In this document: positions 11,264 to 19,419 of the stretch, one piece after another
How the letters are laid out: each line of letters opens with the position of its first letter
How positions within the stretch are numbered: the first letter of the stretch is position 1
Assembly (NCBI GenBank): GCA_019187365.1
Contig: JABARE010000038.1
Location: forward strand, 1-64,000
Length of the DNA: 64,000 bases
Origin: Saprospiraceae bacterium
GTDB lineage: Bacteria > Bacteroidota > Bacteroidia > Chitinophagales > Saprospiraceae
Reading direction: 5' to 3'
The notes under the pieces: model-generated
What the model saw: only the letters and a program-made list of their open reading frames with translations
Told to the model about the DNA's origin: nothing
The model's database searches: none
Position numbers and translations under genes: made by a program

Positions 11264-11887
11264 TCAGGGTGCCAGTCTGGCGATTCGCCAACCTTCGTTT
11301 TCCAACCTGTAGGCAAAACGGTCGTGCAGTCGGTTTTCGCGCCCTTGCCAAAACTCAAAATAATTTGGCCGGACGACGTACCCCCCCCAATGAACCGGAC
11401 GCATCAGGGGCTCCCCACTGGATTGTAGGGCCAAAAAGCGCTTTTCAAGTAAATCTCTGTCGGGGATTTCCTGACTCTGAGGCGATGCAATGGCACCGGC
11501 CTGACTCATCGGCGGACGGCTGTAAAAATATTCGTCTGAGGCTTCGCCCGCAATTTTGTAGGCCGTTCCTTCAAGCCTTACCTGGCGTTCGCGCTGGCCC
11601 CAGAAAAAGAGCAAACTGACAGAGGGATTGGTATCTATGTCCTGAGATTTTTGGCTGAGGTAATTGGTAAAAAACACAAAGCCATCTGAGTTGAACTCCT
11701 TGAGCAAAACCATCCGCGAACTGGGCTGACCTGTTGCAGACACCGTACTCAGCACCATGGCGTTCGGCTCCGGAACACCGCTTTCCATACAATCGCGAAA
11801 CCAGGCCCCGAACTGCTCGAATGGATCTCGCAACAGGTGATCTTCTGAAAGCGTGGTTTGGCCATATTCCCTGCGCAAATGCTTCAT
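11264..11887 (-). CDS. pdxH: Pyridoxamine/pyridoxine 5'-phosphate oxidase
   Basis: 207 residues, typical length. The FMN enzyme oxidises pyridoxamine- or pyridoxine-5'-phosphate to pyridoxal 5'-phosphate. Family signatures seen: the LREYG start, PNAMVLSTV, SSRMVLLKEF (FMN phosphate contacts), FFTNYLSQKSQDI, the RQVRLEG strand, the SRPPMSQAGAIASPQS loop, and a C-terminal HDRFAYR...GWRIARLAP block. Complete and intact. It starts 10 bases after the stop of the TolC-like gene, so the two are probably co-transcribed, though no functional link is evident. PLP made here would serve enzymes such as the decarboxylase at 55084. Confidence 0.95.
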   Translation of the reverse strand: MKHLRREYGQTTLSEDHLLRDPFEQFGAWFRDCMESGVPEPNAMVLSTVSATGQPSSRMVLLKEFNSDGFVFFTNYLSQKSQDIDTNPSVSLLFFWGQRERQVRLEGTAYKIAGEASDEYFYSRPPMSQAGAIASPQSQEIPDRDLLEKRFLALQSSGEPLMRPVHWGGYVVRPNYFEFWQGRENRLHDRFAYRLENEGWRIARLAP

Positions 11888-11897
11888 TTGCTTTTAG

Positions 11898-13289
11898 TTA
11901 AAGTTTACCCATGCTTTTATCCAAACGAACTTTTGAAGCGACCAATTCATATTGCGCATTCAGCAAATCCGCCTGACTTTGGTATAAATCGCGCTCAGAG
12001 GAACTGAGTTCAAAACTCGAACCCAGGCCTTCCCGGTATTTTGCAAGCGTGATGCCATAAATTTTTTCTGCCAGGGCCAATGACTTTTTGCGGTTGTCAA
12101 GGACGAGCAGGGAGTTTACATATTCGGTTCTGGCGTTTTGATATTCCAGCGTGGCCGCATTGGAGAATTGCTGGTATCCAAGCTGAGTGCGGTCCCTCGT
12201 AATGCGTGCCCTCGCAAGTTTTGCCTTTCTGTCCCTGCCGTCAAAAATTTGCCAGTTTAATTGAATCCCGAGATTGGCGGTGGCAAACCAGCCATTGTCG
12301 TCTGAATCAAAAAGCTTGGTGCGCTGCAGGCTTTCCGAAAAGCCACCGAAACCGACCAGTGAGGGATAATAACTGTAGCGGAGTCGCTTGATGTTTACCT
12401 GGGCCAACTCAATGCTCTTTGACAAGACCGCGTGCTCGGGCCTGGCTTCAAGTTGCAGGGTGAATGTGGGATCCATCACCTCTAAATAACTCTTATTGAG
12501 CAAAATTTCCAGTCGGTCCGTGAGGGTCAGGCTCTTACCAGTCGGGTAATTCATCTGAAATTTCAGCATCTGCAGGCTGACTTCTTCCAACTTTACCAAT
12601 TGATCGGCCTGGGTCTCGAGCTGCTGAACCGTAAGATCCAGCCTGTCAACGTCGAGCCTTTCTGCAAAACCCGATTGAAATAAAGCACCTGTCTCTAATT
12701 TCATCCTCCTCAGGTTCTCCAGATTTTTTGCAACGATACGCCTGTTCTCCTGCAATAAGAGTACGGCCAGATAAGCCTGGGTGACCGAATACCGGACGTC
12801 CACCTGGGATTGGGCAAGTTGCAAATTGAGCAGCTCTTTATACATTCGCTGGCCTTTGAGTCCTACGAGGAAACTGCCATCGAACAACAGGGTGCTCAGC
12901 TCGAGCGACGCTGTTGCGTTATGCCGGGTGCCAAATTGAACGGGAACCCCGCTAAGGGGATCCAGGTCGCGCCGCGGCAGGAGGTTTTCGTCAAATAAGA
13001 CATCGTAAATGGCAGGTTCAATAAAATTGGGGAAAATGCTCGTGGGCAGTTTGGGAAAGTAATTGTAACCCAGGCTTGCTCCGAGCTTTGGCAAACCGAT
13101 GGACATGTATTCCCTTACCTGTTCATTCGCATCAGAGATGTCGAGTTGCTTGCCCTGCAGCATGAGGCTGTTCTTCTGGGCAAATTCGACGGCCTCAACC
13201 AGTGAATACCCTTCCTGACCATTTGCCACCAAGGTAACCCCCAGGCCAAAGACCATTGATCTCAGAAATGCACATGTGCTTTGCATCAT
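11898..13289 (-). CDS. TolC-family outer membrane efflux protein
   Basis: 463 residues, within the usual 420-500. An N-terminal signal (about residues 1-24, ending near LVANGQE) precedes two homologous halves of long amphipathic helices and beta segments. Examples are YSLVEAVEFAQKNSL near the N terminus and EYQNARTEYVNSLLVLDNRKKSLALAEKIY near the C terminus, separated by outer-membrane strand sequence such as FDGSFLVGLKG and LNWQIFDGRD. TolC proteins form trimeric channels for RND or ABC pumps or type I secretion. No pump or adaptor gene is adjacent, so the substrate cannot be inferred. It is divergent from the cytochrome c gene across a 190-base intergenic region. Confidence 0.9.
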   Translation of the reverse strand: MMQSTCAFLRSMVFGLGVTLVANGQEGYSLVEAVEFAQKNSLMLQGKQLDISDANEQVREYMSIGLPKLGASLGYNYFPKLPTSIFPNFIEPAIYDVLFDENLLPRRDLDPLSGVPVQFGTRHNATASLELSTLLFDGSFLVGLKGQRMYKELLNLQLAQSQVDVRYSVTQAYLAVLLLQENRRIVAKNLENLRRMKLETGALFQSGFAERLDVDRLDLTVQQLETQADQLVKLEEVSLQMLKFQMNYPTGKSLTLTDRLEILLNKSYLEVMDPTFTLQLEARPEHAVLSKSIELAQVNIKRLRYSYYPSLVGFGGFSESLQRTKLFDSDDNGWFATANLGIQLNWQIFDGRDRKAKLARARITRDRTQLGYQQFSNAATLEYQNARTEYVNSLLVLDNRKKSLALAEKIYGITLAKYREGLGSSFELSSSERDLYQSQADLLNAQYELVASKVRLDKSMGKL

Positions 13290-13477
13290 CTGACAAAGAT
13301 CAAGGTTCTGCAGGCACGGATGGTGGTTACCGTGTTAATGATTTTAAAGGGAAGTCAAACAAATTGCCAACAGACGCGATCCGGAAGCCGCAGCGCCCAT
13401 GTAAACATCTGCTTGCATTCAATACCACCGTTGGAACTTAACTTTACCCGGGTTTAGAATTCCACCCAATTCAAGCG

Positions 13478-13822
13478 TTGATTTACAAGTTCAGGACGTA
13501 CATCATTGGCATTTCCGCCACCGCGTGGAGCGCATTTTTTTTTGCCTGTGGGAATGGATCGGGAACCTCCAGCCAGCCCAAGACGCCCATTCAGCTTTAC
13601 AAACGATATTGCTCCAACTGCCATGGCATCGACGGAAATTTATCCATCAGCGGAGCCTCCAAATTGCGGTATTCTACCATGAGCCTGGAAGAAAGAGTGT
13701 GGATCATCACCAACGGGCGTAACACCATGACGGGCTTTAACGGGAAGCTCTCGGAAGCAGAGATCCGCCAATTGGCAGAATTCACCCTTCAGCTTGCAGA
13801 ACACACCTACAATGCCCGGTAA
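13478..13822 (+). CDS. Lipoprotein mono-haem cytochrome c
   Basis: 114 residues. TTG at 13478 is the only usable start, because an in-frame stop lies at 13439-13441. The start gives a signal peptide with a lipobox ending FFAC at Cys24. The class I cytochrome c fold follows: haem motif CSNCH (45-49) and a likely axial Met84 in RNTMTGF, in the position of the usual MPxF loop. It should sit lipid-anchored in the periplasm as a small electron carrier. The last 11 bases overlap the ATG of the next gene, so the two are probably translated together. Confidence 0.85.
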   Translation: MIYKFRTYIIGISATAWSAFFFACGNGSGTSSQPKTPIQLYKRYCSNCHGIDGNLSISGASKLRYSTMSLEERVWIITNGRNTMTGFNGKLSEAEIRQLAEFTLQLAEHTYNAR

Positions 13823-14759
13823 ATCTGCCTTGGTCACCGGGGCAGACCGCATGGCTGGCCAGCATGTGGTGGCAACACTGGTTTCAATGGACTATCGCGT
13901 CGTCGCCTTGACCAGTCAGACCCCGCAACGGGAGCTTGGTCAGGTGCAATACACCCGGGGAGATATCACCGATCTGCCGGAATGGGAGGAACAGCTCGAG
14001 GGGATAGACCTGATTGTCCATTGTGCCCACCTCGAGTCCTATCAGAGAAGGGACCGCAAGCGAATGACCCAGTATAACGTATTGGCTACTCGCGACCTGG
14101 TGGATGCAGCCCTATCCTATGGCGTCAATCGCATGGTCTATTTAGGCTCGGCTTATGCACTGGCCAGGTCTGCAGACCCCTTGCTGATCGCCTCTGACGC
14201 AAGCGGCAATCCCGTGTTTCATAGCCATTTCGCCAGGACCATTTTCCATGCGGAACTGGAAATATGGCGCGCTGAAGCAGAAGGAATGCAGGTTGGCATT
14301 TTGCATCCTGCCCGTCTGATTGACCCTGAATCGGGAAAAAGGGACTTGCCTGTAGGGGCACTAACGGAAGATAAATATGCCCATACTGACCAAATGGGCC
14401 TTTTAACAACCGGAGACCTGGGTAATTGGGTCAGGTGCGTGCTCGATCGCTCCTTGTGGTCGGAACGCTTCCTGGTCTGCTCTGACCTGGGCACACCTGG
14501 TAGCAACACCAGGGAAGACGGGGCTCAGAGCGGTGAATCTATCCTGACCAATGGCGGGGTTGACTCCCATCCTTCGAAAGGCACAAATGGGTTTGGCCTT
14601 CTCATGAAATGGCTCGCAGCGCTTCGGGATGAAAGCCTTGGCAATGAGTGGAAAAAGTTTAACGCGTTGAATTTATCATTCCGCACCACAGAGCGCGAAC
14701 GCGAATTGTGTTTGAATTTTCATTCGACCAGTCATAAGGACTCATCCCTGGCAAAGTAA
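13812..14759 (+). CDS. Atypical extended SDR / NAD-dependent epimerase-like protein
   Basis: 315 residues from the ATG at 13812; a TTG 18 bases upstream is possible but weaker. The N terminus has a Rossmann pattern, SALVTGADRMAGQHVV, and later GDITDLPEW, IVHCAHLES and MVYLGSAYAL, all typical of extended short-chain dehydrogenases such as sugar epimerases. Two features are unusual. The glycine motif reads TGADRMAG rather than TGxxGxxG. The catalytic YxxxK site appears as FARTI in HFARTIFHAE, so both Tyr and Lys are missing. It may bind NAD(P) without epimerase chemistry. It overlaps the cytochrome c gene by 11 bases, suggesting a redox partnership. The C-terminal 70 residues look disordered. 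Confidence 0.75.
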   Translation: MPGKSALVTGADRMAGQHVVATLVSMDYRVVALTSQTPQRELGQVQYTRGDITDLPEWEEQLEGIDLIVHCAHLESYQRRDRKRMTQYNVLATRDLVDAALSYGVNRMVYLGSAYALARSADPLLIASDASGNPVFHSHFARTIFHAELEIWRAEAEGMQVGILHPARLIDPESGKRDLPVGALTEDKYAHTDQMGLLTTGDLGNWVRCVLDRSLWSERFLVCSDLGTPGSNTREDGAQSGESILTNGGVDSHPSKGTNGFGLLMKWLAALRDESLGNEWKKFNALNLSFRTTERERELCLNFHSTSHKDSSLAK

Positions 14760-14997
14760 ATTGTCGCCCAAACCCTTTGGTAAGGCACATCTGGAATTTT
14801 AAGAATAGTCCTCGCCCGGTTGCTGCGACCCTTGCGATTTCTCAAAAAAAGGGCGGTGCCCTATGGTCCCAATGACTGCCCAATGCATTCCCGAGTGTTA
14901 AAAATGCGTTGCAGGCTTCCTGATCGCAAAAAATTCACAAATATTTCACAAGAGTGATCCGCAAGCCTTAATTTTACTTTTCATTAAAACCCTGTAT

Positions 14998-16812
14998 ATG
15001 AAAAAAGTTGTACTCATTTCAGCATTCTCTTTAGCCCTCGTGGCCTCTTTTGCCCAATCCGTTGTGATCAATTCTCCGGCGAACCTGGCCGGTGCGTTAC
15101 AGTATGGGACCGCATCCGGATGGGGCGCGGATCTGTTGTCGAATGTATGGACGGCCGACGCGGTTATGCTCATGGACGAAGGCGGGGATCCCACCGACGG
15201 TTGCGATACGGTTACCAACAAACAGGATCTGGCCGGAAAGATCGTTCTTGTGAACCGGGGCATGTGCAACTTTAGCCTCAAGGCCCTTCAGGCACAGGAC
15301 TGGGGTGGCATAGCATGCATCATCGTCAACAACACCCCAAATGGTGGGGTAGTAGCCATGGGCGGTGGAACGTACGGCCCCATGGTCACCATACCCGCTG
15401 TAATGATCTCTTACGAGGATGGACAACGGATCAAGGCCGAGATGGCCAATGGCCCGGTCAACATTTCAATTGGGAACATTCGCTTTGACCATGACATCGC
15501 AACTAACAATCGCGCCGGTGTCTGCCATGCTCCTTTTGGAGCTTATCCCTCCTCCTGGATAAGGAAGATTGGCGATTTTGCCTTTACTCCAGGGGCGGAA
15601 TTAACAAACCGGGGCAATAACATCGAATCGGGTTGCAAAGTCACTGCCGACATCGCTTTTGCACCTAATGGAGGAAGTCCAACATCTTTTTACAACAAGA
15701 GCTCCGACGGTTCCCTGGTCATCGAAGTGGATTCTACGCGCAGTGCTTTCCTCGAGCCGATTGATCTATTTGGGAATGTACCGAACGCGCAGCCCGGAAA
15801 AGGTACCATCCAGTACTCCATTGCTTCTGACACACAGGACGAATCGCCCTTCGACAACGCGGCGGTGTCCGAGTTTTACCTGTCCGACGCACTGCTGTCC
15901 AAGGCCCGTCTGCAAAGTAACCTCCGCGACCCCTTTGCTACTTCTTCTTACCAACGCGCCGACGGTACGAATGCAGAATACATTACCGGTTTCCGCATCC
16001 CCTATGGAAGTGGTTGTAAGATCGACAGCATTCTGTTCTTTATGTCGATATCGGCACCCGCCACCCTTGCCGGACTCACCCCTGAGGCGCTACTCTACGG
16101 GTGGGACGATGCAGATGGCAACGGAGGCGTAACCAACAGCGAGCTAAGCTACCTGGCCCTGGGAACCATGACTTTCGACGCAGCCGAAACCCGCTCTGGT
16201 GCGGTGGTTCGGATAGCCCTGGAAGATTTTGTAACCGGTGAGCCGGGCTATGTCATTCCAGCCGACGACATCCGCGTTTTTGTTGGCGTCCGGTACTCCG
16301 GATCCGCATTGCCTTTCTTTGGGTTCGACGAAGGCATGGATTATCTGTGCAATAATGCGGTACTTGCCGGTGCAGGCACATTTACCGATGCCGACGCTCC
16401 GTATTATGGTATTACGGGCTACGACCCAAACACCGGCGTTCCGGATGTAGATAATGCCGCATTCAGCTTTACAAGCCTCAACGCTGGTTTATCCGCCAGC
16501 CTGGTATTTTCCGGGAGCTGCATAACCGTGGGCACGCACCAACTACCAGATGACGTGGCGAAACTGGAAGTATATCCCAACCCGACGACTGAAGTGCTCA
16601 ATATTTCAGTACAGCTCAAGGAGCCGAGTTCCAAAATCATCTATGCTGTGATGGATCCCACTGGAAGAACCTTGTACCAGTACGTTGAGAACCAAAGGAC
16701 GACGGCCTCAGAAGCAAAATTGCATGTCGACAAACTGCCTGCGGGTTCTTACCTTCTGCAGATCATGACCGACAAAGGCTATAAACAGCGCAGCTTCCAA
16801 GTAGTTAAATAA
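14998..16812 (+). CDS. Secreted PA-domain protein with T9SS sorting domain
   Basis: 604 residues. The signal peptide MKKVVLISAFSLALVASFAQ runs to residue 20. A protease-associated (PA) domain lies at about residues 55-155 (KIVLVNRGMCNFSLKALQAQ, VTIPAVMISYEDGQRI). A long beta-rich region with no recognisable peptidase residues follows, then a type A sorting domain from about 525 (LEVYPNPTTEVLNIS to YKQRSFQVVK). PA domains usually mediate substrate or partner interaction in secreted hydrolases; here the catalytic part is absent or unrecognised. Export through the outer membrane by the T9SS is the firm inference. It is monocistronic, with a strong terminator at 16839. Confidence 0.85.
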   Translation: MKKVVLISAFSLALVASFAQSVVINSPANLAGALQYGTASGWGADLLSNVWTADAVMLMDEGGDPTDGCDTVTNKQDLAGKIVLVNRGMCNFSLKALQAQDWGGIACIIVNNTPNGGVVAMGGGTYGPMVTIPAVMISYEDGQRIKAEMANGPVNISIGNIRFDHDIATNNRAGVCHAPFGAYPSSWIRKIGDFAFTPGAELTNRGNNIESGCKVTADIAFAPNGGSPTSFYNKSSDGSLVIEVDSTRSAFLEPIDLFGNVPNAQPGKGTIQYSIASDTQDESPFDNAAVSEFYLSDALLSKARLQSNLRDPFATSSYQRADGTNAEYITGFRIPYGSGCKIDSILFFMSISAPATLAGLTPEALLYGWDDADGNGGVTNSELSYLALGTMTFDAAETRSGAVVRIALEDFVTGEPGYVIPADDIRVFVGVRYSGSALPFFGFDEGMDYLCNNAVLAGAGTFTDADAPYYGITGYDPNTGVPDVDNAAFSFTSLNAGLSASLVFSGSCITVGTHQLPDDVAKLEVYPNPTTEVLNISVQLKEPSSKIIYAVMDPTGRTLYQYVENQRTTASEAKLHVDKLPAGSYLLQIMTDKGYKQRSFQVVK

Positions 16813-16838
16813 TCTTTGTGCCATTGGGTGCACAGCCA

Positions 16839-16866
16839 AGCCACACTCCGGTGTGGCTTTTTTTTT
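16839..16866 (+). terminator. Intrinsic terminator of the PA-domain gene
   Basis: AGCCACAC (16839-16846), loop TCCG, GTGTGGCT (16851-16858), with T at 16858-16866. It lies 26 bases after the stop. Confidence 0.92.
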
Positions 16867-17198
16867 GCCGGAAGGATCTGAAAGGTGATTGCAGCTTCCG
16901 GTTAGCTCCAATACAGATGGTGAACTGGCTCACTTCCAGGAGATGGCGGAATATTTCATTGCGAAAGTGGGTTGTTCGCTTTGTTGAAATCGGTCCGGGC
17001 GAAGAATCCGGGCAGATTCATCGTATCGGACATCCGTCTTTAGGCTGTTGTAACTGAAGCCCAGACAAATGAAATAAATGCAACCATATTAACGACAGCA
17101 GTAAATGCTCCTCATGCTTCCCAAATGATGCAAGGCAGGATGTTCGCCCGCAGTTGCATGCAAAGGGGAATTGCTGAACCGCTATGGGGTAAAATGAC
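16867..17198. other. Intergenic stretch with nothing recognised
   Basis: Convergent interval between two T9SS cargo genes. Short open frames here have no family features. No tRNA, repeat or promoter was seen. Confidence 0.6.
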
Positions 17199-17223
17199 AA
17201 AGCCCGGTCATTTGCCGGGCTTT
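17199..17223 (-). terminator. Probable terminator hairpin of the Omp28-like gene
   Basis: AAAGCCCGG (17199-17207) pairs with CCGGGCTTT (17215-17223). Read on the minus strand it lies 29 bases after the stop and is followed by TTGTCATTTT. The U tract is interrupted, so this is a weak or moderate terminator. Confidence 0.6.
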
Positions 17224-17251
17224 GATTTGTTTTGACTCTTCTATTTGTTCT

Positions 17252-18910
17252 TTAATGGACCAGCAGTTTCCTGGTCTGCTTTCCTCCTTCGTGAAACAAG
17301 GTCACCAGGTAAAGACCTTTGGCCAGGTCCGAAGCAGGCAGGCGCATCTTTTGCTGCAATTCGCCCTGCCAGACGAGGCTGCCATCCGTTGCCCTGCACT
17401 CAATCCGGCCCCTGACAGGCAAGGACGATTCGAAGTGCAGGATGACATCTCCCTGAGTCGGATTCGGGTACAGCATAAAAGCACCTGCGTTATCGTCCAA
17501 AGAGGAGTTGCCCACCAAAGTATGGGTTCCGAAGCGCCGTGTAAAGACACCGTTTCCAATGACCCGCTGTTGGAACACGAGCACGTTCTGGTCGTTGAAT
17601 ACCTTGTACGTGCCGTTTAGGCTGGTAGTGCCGTTGGAAACGACGACGTCGTAACACTTTTCAGCTTCCAGGGTGAGCGGATACTTTTTGGTCGAGTTAT
17701 CTGCAAACGGTCCGTCGGTTAGGATGATCTGGTTCTGCTCATCGAAGATCCGGAAACTGATCTGGCCGGGCTGTGCCGCTGGCTTGAACTCAAATGTGGA
17801 TGTGTTGGTGGTGGTGGGCGTTTGATAAAATGCAATGTGCGAGACGTTATTCTGCGGATACACGTCGGCGGAGCCGTTGACCTTGTCGATCGTCAAATTC
17901 AGCAGGTTGCCCGCCTTGGAAGGTGCAAACCCGAGCGCGGGAAGAGCAATTTCCACTTTTTCCAGGAAACCCAAGCGACCGTTCCATGTATGGCTTTGAA
18001 CGACACCCTGGTCAATGGAGTAGCGGAATTCAAGTGAGTTCACCTCAGCGTTTCCGCCATTGATGATTTGTACGACGGGGTATGCGTTTTTACCGCAAAG
18101 AAGGCTGTCTCCCAATGTACCGGCAGCGCTGAGTTGCATCAACGCCACATCCGGGCCCGGACTTTGGGCAATGTTGAGGTAGGCGTTTTCAGCCTGGTGG
18201 ACCTGATGGGTAGCGTCGTCCTGAATGAAGGCCACCGTCTCCAGGTTGCGGAAATCGTAGAGTTTATCGAATGGGAAAACGAAGACGAAAGTCTTGCTGT
18301 CGCCATTTGAGGCAAGCTCGGAAAGTTTGGTTCCCGTAGCATTGGGAAGGAATTTTTTGAAGACGTGGTGGAATTCGGTTTCGCCGTTGCTTCCCGGCGG
18401 AGTGGACCACTCGATGATCCTTTCAAGTACGGCCACCCTCAGGTTTGGCGTTCCGGTGAAATCCCCCGTTCGGGTAACGGTGACGCGGACTTCCATCGAA
18501 CGGTAATCTCCGAGCAGGGTGTTTTCCAAGGCAATGGAAAAAGGTGCCGGGATCAACGTGGCGTTTCGTATGGCCTCATCCGTAATCGTGGTAGTGGGCG
18601 GGCCGCTGCTTACGGCGTTGAGATAACTGTCGGGGACTCCGGTGACACCGTAATAGCTAACGCGTGTCTGGACTTCGCCCGGGTTGTCTTTGTTCATCGG
18701 GTCAAATCCCGGCCAGCTGACCTGGTAGGATATTCGGCAAAGCTTGTTGTCGTTTCGATCGAGCACCGGTTTGATCAGCGGGTTGTAATAGGCACAGGGG
18801 GGGCACGAGGCCTGGGTGAAATGCTCGACCAGTGCCTTTCGGGGCGATTGCGCCCATAAAATGGCGACAAACAAGAGTAAGAAACAGGTAGTTAGTAAGT
18901 TACGTATCAT
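17252..18910 (-). CDS. Omp28-like surface protein with CPPC motif and T9SS sorting domain
   Basis: 552 residues from the ATG at 18910; an in-frame ATG at 18937 would add nine residues before an already good signal peptide (MIRNLLTTCFLLLFVAILWAQ). Directly after it comes EHFTQASCPPCAYYNP with CPPC at 36-39 in a thioredoxin-like context, as in Omp28-related proteins. A beta-sandwich region follows, then a type A sorting domain from about 477 (LYPNPTQGDVILHF to KQTRKLLVH). Inference: a surface or secreted thiol-disulfide or redox-sensing protein. A second protein of the same design lies at 31042-33078 with CQWC. Confidence 0.85.
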   Translation of the reverse strand: MIRNLLTTCFLLLFVAILWAQSPRKALVEHFTQASCPPCAYYNPLIKPVLDRNDNKLCRISYQVSWPGFDPMNKDNPGEVQTRVSYYGVTGVPDSYLNAVSSGPPTTTITDEAIRNATLIPAPFSIALENTLLGDYRSMEVRVTVTRTGDFTGTPNLRVAVLERIIEWSTPPGSNGETEFHHVFKKFLPNATGTKLSELASNGDSKTFVFVFPFDKLYDFRNLETVAFIQDDATHQVHQAENAYLNIAQSPGPDVALMQLSAAGTLGDSLLCGKNAYPVVQIINGGNAEVNSLEFRYSIDQGVVQSHTWNGRLGFLEKVEIALPALGFAPSKAGNLLNLTIDKVNGSADVYPQNNVSHIAFYQTPTTTNTSTFEFKPAAQPGQISFRIFDEQNQIILTDGPFADNSTKKYPLTLEAEKCYDVVVSNGTTSLNGTYKVFNDQNVLVFQQRVIGNGVFTRRFGTHTLVGNSSLDDNAGAFMLYPNPTQGDVILHFESSLPVRGRIECRATDGSLVWQGELQQKMRLPASDLAKGLYLVTLFHEGGKQTRKLLVH

Positions 18911-19076
18911 AAAAATGTTTAATTTGTTAATGCACATCCACCCGGCCGCTTTTTATGCAAAACAGCCAATCCCGGCGGTTCGTTAATATTTCGTAAATGT
19001 AAAATTTTTATAAAAAAAATGGAACCAATATGACACAATGGCGTTAACTTTATAACGCAAATTTGACAAAGAGCCT

Positions 19077-19144
19077 CCCCGATAGTTTTCTTTTCTTGTC
19101 AAAGGACAAAGGTTGGTTATTGTTGCTATCGGGGATTTTTTTTT
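19077..19144 (+). terminator. Terminator-like hairpin with long loop, no plus-strand gene upstream
   Basis: CCCCGATAG (19077-19085) pairs perfectly with CTATCGGGG (19126-19134), followed by a T-rich run to 19144. The 40-base loop contains a smaller stem (TTGTC/GACAA). The right arm overlaps the yidD stop codon. The T run is on the plus strand only, while both flanking genes are on the minus strand. It could end a small plus-strand RNA or antisense transcript. Confidence 0.5.
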
Positions 19145-19416
19145 GTCTGCTTCTGAGGTACCGGATCCACTCCGGACCCACCCCAGGGATGGCATCTCGA
19201 AATTCGGCGTAGCCCCAGCCATAAACCTTTTACCGGCCCCCAGATCGAAACGGCTTCCAGCATGTAATTCGAACAGCTCGGTTCAAACCGGCAATTTTTG
19301 CCCAACAGGGGAGATATGAGGTATTGGTATGTTTTTACGGGTATGATGATGAAGAGCGAGAATGCCCTGCTGATCCCGGAAAGTACCATTCGCTTTATTT
19401 TTCCAGAGGTGGGCAC
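19126..19416 (-). CDS. yidD: Membrane protein insertion efficiency factor YidD
   Basis: 96 residues from GTG at 19416; an internal ATG at 19389 would give 87. YidD proteins are small, membrane-associated and assist YidC-dependent insertion. The family signature is complete: [29 protein letters not shown], then [33 protein letters not shown], with the conserved Cys residues. The GTG lies three bases after the stop of the upstream lipoprotein gene, so translational coupling is likely. yidC and rnpA, its usual neighbours, are not here. Confidence 0.93.
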   Translation of the reverse strand: MPTSGKIKRMVLSGISRAFSLFIIIPVKTYQYLISPLLGKNCRFEPSCSNYMLEAVSIWGPVKGLWLGLRRISRCHPWGGSGVDPVPQKQTKKNPR

Positions 19417-19419
19417 CTT

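Noticed and set aside
11095..11619. 174-codon plus-strand frame antisense to pdxH
   Set aside because: It overlaps the conserved pdxH coding sequence and its product has no recognisable features.
13794..13811. TTG start for the SDR gene
   Set aside because: The ATG at 13812 begins right before the Rossmann strand as usual and is a stronger start codon.
16818..17057. 79-codon plus-strand frame between the two T9SS genes
   Set aside because: It starts inside the terminator hairpin of the preceding gene and shows no family features.
17222..17620. 132-codon plus-strand frame
   Set aside because: It is antisense to the sorting domain of the Omp28-like gene; the product is low-complexity and unrecognised.
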